Assembly: GCA_018398805.1 (NCBI GenBank)
Contig: JAGFBZ010000258.1
Location: forward strand, 6,002,501 to 6,066,500
Reading direction: 5' to 3'
Length of the DNA stretch: 64,000 nucleotides
Origin: Hirundichthys speculiger
Lineage: Eukaryota > Chordata > Actinopteri > Beloniformes > Exocoetidae
Shown here: one piece after another, positions 60,572-64,000 of the stretch
Numbering within the stretch: position 1 is the stretch's first letter
Layout: each line of letters begins with the position of its first letter
Made by a program: the position numbers and the translations under genes
The notes under the pieces: model-generated
The model's input: the letters and a program-made list of their open reading frames with translations, nothing else
Database searches by the model: none
Told to the model about the DNA's origin: nothing

Positions 60572-63173
60572 CGCCACAGGACCATCAGTGTTTTATTCTG
60601 TTGTTTAATTTTTTTAGTCTTTATGGGCAGATCCCAGTGCTGTCCCAATATCATCGTATATCCCGAATTATTTTATAAGCCCAAATCTCCATCAGCTGGT
60701 GATAAATTGAAGAATCCTCTCAAATAAGACATGAAACATCTTCAGGAACCAAAGAAAAGAAGTAATTTTGTTTTCTGCTCAAGAGTTTTAAAACTTTTAA
60801 AACTATTGTTATTCTCCATTTTCTTTTAACTCTTTTTCTATGTTGCCTTCTCATCTCTGAGGGTTATGTTATTTCCTACAGGAGTGATTTCCCACCTCTC
60901 TTGCATATTCCCCGTCTCCTCTTATCCTCTCCTCTCTATCTCTCTCATCTGTGTTGGAGACAACTCCTCCGCCCTGGTATGTCAATCCATCATCCTCTCA
61001 CTCAAAAAAAAAACTAAAAAGAACCTCAAAGTCACTCATCTCTCGTTTTGTGTCCTTGCCTCTCTTCCACCCCTTTTTCTGACAAGCTACTGAACCTCAG
61101 TCTTCCTTTGAGTAGATAAAAAAGATGAACAACCAAGTTTTTCTAACGGCCTGTCATCTTTCTCTTCTGTCCAGCGCCGGTGGCCAACCTACGCTCTTAC
61201 CCCCTGATCATGTGCAGGAGTTGAATCTACGCTCCACAGGTATGCTGAACAACATGCAGCGCCTCTTCTCCCACCACATGATCCAGACGTACGGCTGTGA
61301 CTACTCAACTAGCGGCGTTACCCTGGAGGCCGTGCAGAACAAGCTGCGCAACTTTCTGGAGCTTCGAACGGCAGATGGGCCACGTCATGATACATATCTG
61401 ATTTTCTACAGTGGACACACACACAAAGGCTCCGGTGCCTGGGCTCTTGCTGGTGAGAACCACACATTTACATAATCAATGTGCCATTTTCCTTCTTGGA
61501 TGGACTCCATAACACTCACTTACTTTCTAAATATGATTTTTTTTTTTAAAAGATATCTCTTTGGATTTTGTAGACAACTTGACAGGTGGAACACATGGAG
61601 TCGGAAGTGGACTGTCCATTGGTGGAATATGAATATTTCACTTTCCTTTTTTCCTTTTTTTAGGCTCTTTTATTTTCATTTTCACTTGATCATGTTCGTT
61701 TACACAGATCAGACAAGCAAGACATAAGAGTTAAAGCTGCTGAAAACTCCATTATTCAGAAGTGTGATTCCAGGAGGCAGGATTCTGTGAGAGTTTCACG
61801 CAAGCATTCCCTCCAAAAAGAAATAAGAATCGCGGCAGGTTAAGATCGTGCCAGCTTCAGCTCCTCTGTTCACAGATTACCGCATGTATTATCTCTGTGT
61901 GTGACTGCAAACACGTGGGACAGATATCCCTTCTGAAAAGATAATCACTTCCCTGAGTCACCATCCTGAAGAGTTTCTTCAGGCTGTGAATAATTGTACA
62001 GATTTTTTTTTCTTTTTTTTTTTGAAAAAGTGGGGTTGTCTTGGCAGAAATACAGGATGGAACCAATTTCAAGTCAAGTTATTAGCACACAGTGCAGCAC
62101 CATTTACCAATTATAAAGAGATTTCTTAAAGAAGTAGAACTGCTGATCACAATGGATGCTTGGCTACGGCTTCTAGTAATGCAGCTGGAGTTTCCCCAAA
62201 TTGGCTTATCGTAGATTTGTTTGTCATGAAGAGAGTGTGAAAGTCTTTGGCAGCGCTGCTCTGCGGCCAGCAGTGGGTTTTTGTCACTTTCTCTCCTGAG
62301 CTTCTAACTATCTTTGCTGTATAAAAGATACTGATTTTGTAGTAACAGAAATAATGTTCAGGTGTGGTCTTTGTATTTTGGATCTGCCCTGTAGCAAAGT
62401 GCATTACATTCAGTCCCACAAGTTAGAGAGACATTTTCAAAGCCACACTGTCCATTAAAAGCCATTGTATCCTAATAAAATGTAATTGCAGAGGACACAG
62501 AAGCAATAGTGAGTCTATAATCACACTGAATATCTAAACGTGAGCTTGTTAAAGATGATCTACAGTCTTGCGTCCTCTCCCTGACCCTCTTTTTCCTCTT
62601 AATCATATCTCTTTTACTCCAGGAAGTGAGAGTTTCCACTTGGCCCAGTTGCTGGAGATGTGGAAGGAGAGAAACGCCGACCACTGTTCCCGCCTCATCA
62701 TTGTCCTGGACACAGAGAACTCCCTGCCCTGGATAAAAGAAGTGCGCAGGGTGGACGGGGTCTTTGTGGCAGTTCAGGGGGCCGAGCTGCTGGCCTCCAA
62801 CCTGGACCCCGAATCCGGGGGCGCCCCCTTGCTCGGCGACTTCACTTCTGAATGGGTGGAGTTCAACTGCAACCCAAACAGTGACAGCCACTGGTCTGAC
62901 AAGGGAAGGACTGTTACGGTGATGTATGGCTTATCCAAACCCTGGAGCGACTACACGCTCCATCTTCCCACCGGGAGTGACGTAGCCAAGCACTGGAAGA
63001 CCCACTTTCCCAAGGCTACGTATCCGTTGGTGCATCTGTCCAACTGGTGCTGTGGCCTCAATCTCTTCTGGCTGTGCAGTGTGTGTTTGCGCTGCTTCAG
63101 GAGGTGTAAGCTAGCCTGGTTCCCTCCAGCTGTACTGGACACTGGACAGGGCATTAAACTGGTTCACTCATAG
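47843..63173 (+). CDS. tmem168: Transmembrane protein 168 (five coding exons)
   Basis: Joined exons 47843-48676, 48796-49071, 54825-54967, 61175-61452 and 62623-63173 give 2,082 nt, or 693 residues; human TMEM168 has about 697. All introns are GT-AG and phases match (0, 0, 2, 1). The family is a conserved vertebrate multi-pass membrane protein with no settled biochemical function; a human TMEM168 variant has been reported in Brugada syndrome. The N-terminus is acidic and cytosolic-looking (DREEEEEEL), not the human-type start. Hydrophobic segments lie near residues 30-46, 53-73, 84-101, 115-135, 150-172, 175-196, 203-222, 260-278, 285-309, 353-369, 373-394 and 646-666. The 250-residue stretch between the last two (about 395-645) is a soluble domain with YSGH (496-499) and RLIIVLD (534-540). 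The end [13 protein letters not shown] is nearly identical to other vertebrates. Teleosts have two paralogues (a and b); the divergent N-terminus hints at b, but I cannot decide. Certainty of family is very high. Confidence 0.96.
48796..49071 (+). CDS. tmem168: tmem168 coding exon 2
   Basis: Residues 279-370. The acceptor is TCTTAAACAG and the donor TGGCAG|GTAAGA. Carries [25 protein letters not shown] and [20 protein letters not shown], all typical of the family. Confidence 0.95.
50350..50379. repeat. (TTTA)n microsatellite
   Basis: About seven perfect ATTT/TTTA units. Confidence 0.95.
50640..50766 (+). mobile_element. LINE/SINE 3' tail with ATTTACC end
   Basis: Ordered blocks GTGTGAATGGACGAATGAGA, GTAAAGTGCTTTGGGGGCAC, AAAGCGCTATATAAGTGCAG and CCATTTACCATTTAC are the typical 3' end of a widespread fish L2-type retroelement/SINE. 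No coding part is attached. Confidence 0.75.
51293..52018 (-). mobile_element. Tc1-type transposase relic
   Basis: The minus strand from about 51815 reads [20 protein letters not shown], then [20 protein letters not shown] and [20 protein letters not shown], which follow the catalytic core of a fish Tc1 transposase. IIFSDDS just upstream (about 51840) is the first catalytic Asp motif. The region 51310-51500 continues in other frames towards the C-terminus. Stops and frameshifts make it non-functional, and terminal repeats were not identified. Confidence 0.85.
52190..52455 (-). mobile_element. SINE (minus strand) with an inserted LINE tail
   Basis: On the plus strand, ACAGTGGGAGGAAACTGGAG, ACATGCAAACTCCACGCAGA, TGAACTTTCTTACTGTGAAG and, at the far end, GCCACTGTACTACTATGCTG read as the reverse complement of the SINE family at 21642. 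The SINE is split by about 50-60 bp containing ATTACTTTATTGATTTCTGA, the reverse complement of a LINE (Rex1-type) 3' end. Confidence 0.65.
52471..52767 (-). pseudogene. Exon-like open stretch B of an unrecognised antisense gene
   Basis: Starts after an acceptor (GGTACCCCCAG) and ends at the donor TCAAG|GTTTGT. Between them, one base plus 98 codons plus two bases stay fully open. The protein looks real in composition: [40 protein letters not shown] and [20 protein letters not shown], with a mixed helix-like pattern. I do not recognise the family. It follows stretch A (52858-53043) after a 90-bp gap with matching phase. Marked pseudogene because the donor of stretch A looks mutated. It lies antisense within tmem168 intron 2. 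Confidence 0.5.
52858..53043 (-). pseudogene. Exon-like open stretch A of the same antisense gene
   Basis: Follows a strong acceptor (CTGTTCCTACTTGCCCAG). One base, 61 open codons and two bases read [37 protein letters not shown] and [14 protein letters not shown]. It should join stretch B through an Arg codon, but the expected donor reads AG|CTGAGTAT. Everything but the first base fits a GTGAGT donor, and read-through meets TGA at once. No function is assigned. Confidence 0.5.
54825..54967 (+). CDS. tmem168: tmem168 coding exon 3
   Basis: Residues 371-417 plus two bases of codon 418. The acceptor is TTTTCACAG and the donor CAGCAG|GTACTG. Encodes [20 protein letters not shown] and [13 protein letters not shown], closely matching other TMEM168 proteins. 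Confidence 0.95.
56225..56600 (+). mobile_element. RTE-type LINE reverse transcriptase fragment
   Basis: The plus strand reads, across frameshifts, [60 protein letters not shown] and the remnant ERIPGE. This is the region just before the reverse transcriptase core of fish RTE/BovB-like LINEs (usual form: [25 protein letters not shown]). The fragment is broken and ends near 56600. Confidence 0.8.
56736..56850. repeat. Dispersed repeat, copy 2 (pair with 22667-22930)
   Basis: TCAATATGTGTACTTGTCTC, then 'gtcctgttcca', CAAGTCCACATCTACACAAG and GTAGAAATCTCCAGATGTTC match the blocks of copy 1 in the same order. It ends just left of a hAT-type terminus. Confidence 0.65.
56863..57060 (+). mobile_element. 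hAT-type transposon end
   Basis: Begins TAGGGGTGTGAAAAAAAATC and continues with repeated ATCGATTT / 'aatatattgcgattttt' blocks, the terminal region of a common fish hAT family. No matching inverted end was found downstream, so the copy is truncated and its right limit is unknown. Confidence 0.55.
57375..57387. promoter_or_regulatory. RFX X-box-like palindrome
   Basis: GTTGCCTAGCAAC is a perfect inverted RFX site (GTTGCC / RGYAAC with a 1-base spacer) in tmem168 intron 3. It is a motif match only. Confidence 0.35.
58151..58165. repeat. Poly(G) run, 15 bp
   Basis: Fifteen consecutive G. Confidence 0.95.
59050..59370. repeat. Dispersed repeat (possible Penelope-like), copy 2
   Basis: GATTCTCAGTCATCCAGATC, 'ggaacctctcatctgaaaag', CTTCTTCACTTCTGA and 'tgaaaccacctgaagaggcc' parallel 44795-45045 and the fish-wide repeat described there. 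It is directly followed by a hAT-type end at 59373. Confidence 0.55.
59373..59560 (+). mobile_element. Second hAT-type transposon end
   Basis: TAGGGGTGTGAGTCACACG, followed by 'atcgcgatatattacatt', has the same terminal motif and orientation as 56863. A right-hand partner was not found. Confidence 0.45.
60261..60325. repeat. Perfect 65-bp palindrome (31-bp arms, 3-bp loop)
   Basis: Arm 60261-60291, loop CTA 60292-60294 and arm 60295-60325 are exact inverted complements. A third, direct copy of part of the arm (ATAATGCTCTTATCATGG) lies just left at 60247-60264, so the region can also pair in a second register. It lies in tmem168 intron 3. Confidence 0.97.
60545..60571. repeat. (TG)n microsatellite
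   Basis: A perfect run of about 13 TG units. Confidence 0.95.
61175..61452 (+). CDS. tmem168: tmem168 coding exon 4
   Basis: Completes codon 418 (Ser) and runs to the first base of codon 511. The acceptor is TCTTCTGTCCAG and the donor GCTG|GTGAGA. Encodes [45 protein letters not shown] and YSGHT, the first half of the soluble C-terminal domain. Confidence 0.95.
61453..62622 (+). other. tmem168 intron 4 (1.17 kb)
   Basis: AT-rich, with T-runs at 61531-61542 and near 62007-62023. No repeat family or nested gene recognised. Confidence 0.85.
62623..63173 (+). CDS. tmem168: tmem168 coding exon 5, including stop
   Basis: Completes codon 511 (Gly) and ends with TAG at 63171-63173. The acceptor is TTTTACTCCAG. 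Encodes [43 protein letters not shown], a final hydrophobic segment (about 646-666) and the conserved end. It is GC-richer than the surrounding introns. Confidence 0.95.
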
Positions 63174-63999
63174 TTACCAGGAGAAAACACATTCAACAGC
63201 TAGAGTCGTGCATGTGCAAAAACATGGACACGTGCGTTAAAAAGTAGAAGCTGTGGCCTTCAAACCCTCAATTTTTTTTACATAGTGTTTTATTGCTGTG
63301 ATACAATACAATGTTCTGACTATATATTAGAAAAAGGTTGGCTCAATATATTTCCATTAATTCCAATTCAAATGTAGCAGTTGAAGCAATCAGAATGAAG
63401 AAAGAGGTGTATTGCATAATTTTGGGATATTTTATATATAATGAGGAGAAAACCTTTTCTTACTTGGGAACAGTGTGTAATTATTATTATTCTTTTTTTA
63501 TTTTGGTTCTAACTTTATTTCCTCTATTGTCAAGGCAAGATCTTTTTAGGGCTGTGGTTAGGCTTTTTTCCTTTTTAAGAAAGCTATAAGTGTTTTAATT
63601 CTTATCTTTAACATTGCCTTAAAGAGATATTCTGGACCACCATGCCTTTTTTTTTTATTTTAAATATACGGATCTGTTGTTTATATCCACTGTGTCCATA
63701 CCTTGCCTTTTGGTAGTCTTAACTTAAACTTATTTGGTTGTGCCAAAGCTTTTCAACAACATGCATAAAATGGCTATAAATAATTAACAGTTTGTCATTT
63801 TTGTTATAGAATCTTAAACACTTAAATCCACACACAGTTCTACCCTGAGTGAAGATACATTGGTTCCTTTTGCTCTAATTCAAGGTGAAGAAGCCGTTTC
63901 AGCCGTTCAGGTTTTCCATCAGTTTGTATTTACCACGGCGAGAGCCGGTGAATCGCCACGCAAAGCAATAAATCAAGAAAGTCCCAATACTTTGCACTT
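63174..63999 (+). other. tmem168: tmem168 3' UTR with polyadenylation signal
   Basis: From the stop codon the sequence is AT-rich and non-coding. A canonical AATAAA lies at 63967-63972, about 30 bases before the window edge, so cleavage is expected near or just past the right end. No closer canonical signal precedes it, though variant signals are possible. Confidence 0.7.
63967..63972 (+). terminator. Polyadenylation signal AATAAA
   Basis: Canonical hexamer about 800 bases after the tmem168 stop, followed by a short T/G-containing stretch at the window edge. It is the best candidate for transcript end. Confidence 0.6.
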
Positions 64000-64000
64000 G

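Larger units (their letters stand above)
54968..61174 (+). other. tmem168 intron 3 (6.2 kb)
   Basis: Contains an RTE LINE fragment, a dispersed repeat copy, two hAT-type ends, a possible Penelope-like repeat, G- and TG-runs and a perfect palindrome, all listed separately. The parts 54968-56220 and 57400-59040 show no recognisable gene. Confidence 0.8.

Noticed and set aside
60503..60727. Frame over the TG microsatellite
   Set aside because: Cys-Val repeats come from the TG run; no other support.

Overview
This is a vertebrate nuclear window, almost certainly from a teleost fish. It is AT-rich, intron-bearing and littered with fish-typical transposons: L2/Maui-like, Rex1-like and RTE LINEs, several Tc1/mariner relics, hAT and Tc1 MITEs, and a tRNA-derived SINE. 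I see no bacterial features, tRNA or rRNA gene, or CRISPR array. One intact protein-coding gene is present. The species cannot be named from the sequence.

Layout. Positions 1 to about 46,800 form a gene-poor stretch made of old, fragmented repeats and unassigned sequence. Notable copies are an L2 LINE on the minus strand (1,158-2,400), a Tc1 MITE (6,517-6,887), a Rex1-like LINE inserted into a Tc1 relic (8,835-10,900), a 1.1 kb hAT element with perfect 8-bp target duplications (16,395-17,498), a deleted Tc1 element carrying a nested LINE tail (17,681-18,370), an L2 LINE with ORF1 esterase-like and endonuclease remnants (30,520-31,940), and a 192-bp hAT MITE (33,357-33,548).

From 47,720 to the right edge, the plus strand carries tmem168. 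It has five coding exons (47,843-48,676; 48,796-49,071; 54,825-54,967; 61,175-61,452; 62,623-63,173). All splice sites are GT/AG, all phases agree, and they encode 693 residues. The 5' UTR part of the first coding exon follows a clear splice acceptor and holds a 19-codon upstream ORF in strong start context. A 3' UTR runs to a polyadenylation signal at 63,967.

The most unusual signals are: (a) two adjacent exon-like open stretches on the minus strand inside the second tmem168 intron (52,471-53,043), in perfect phase with each other but with a donor that looks destroyed by one base; (b) a caspase/metacaspase-like motif layout in the C-terminal domain of TMEM168, apparently without a catalytic cysteine; (c) a perfect 31-bp-arm palindrome in the third intron; (d) the upstream ORF. 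Family names for repeats rest on recognition of their conserved sequence, not on a database search.
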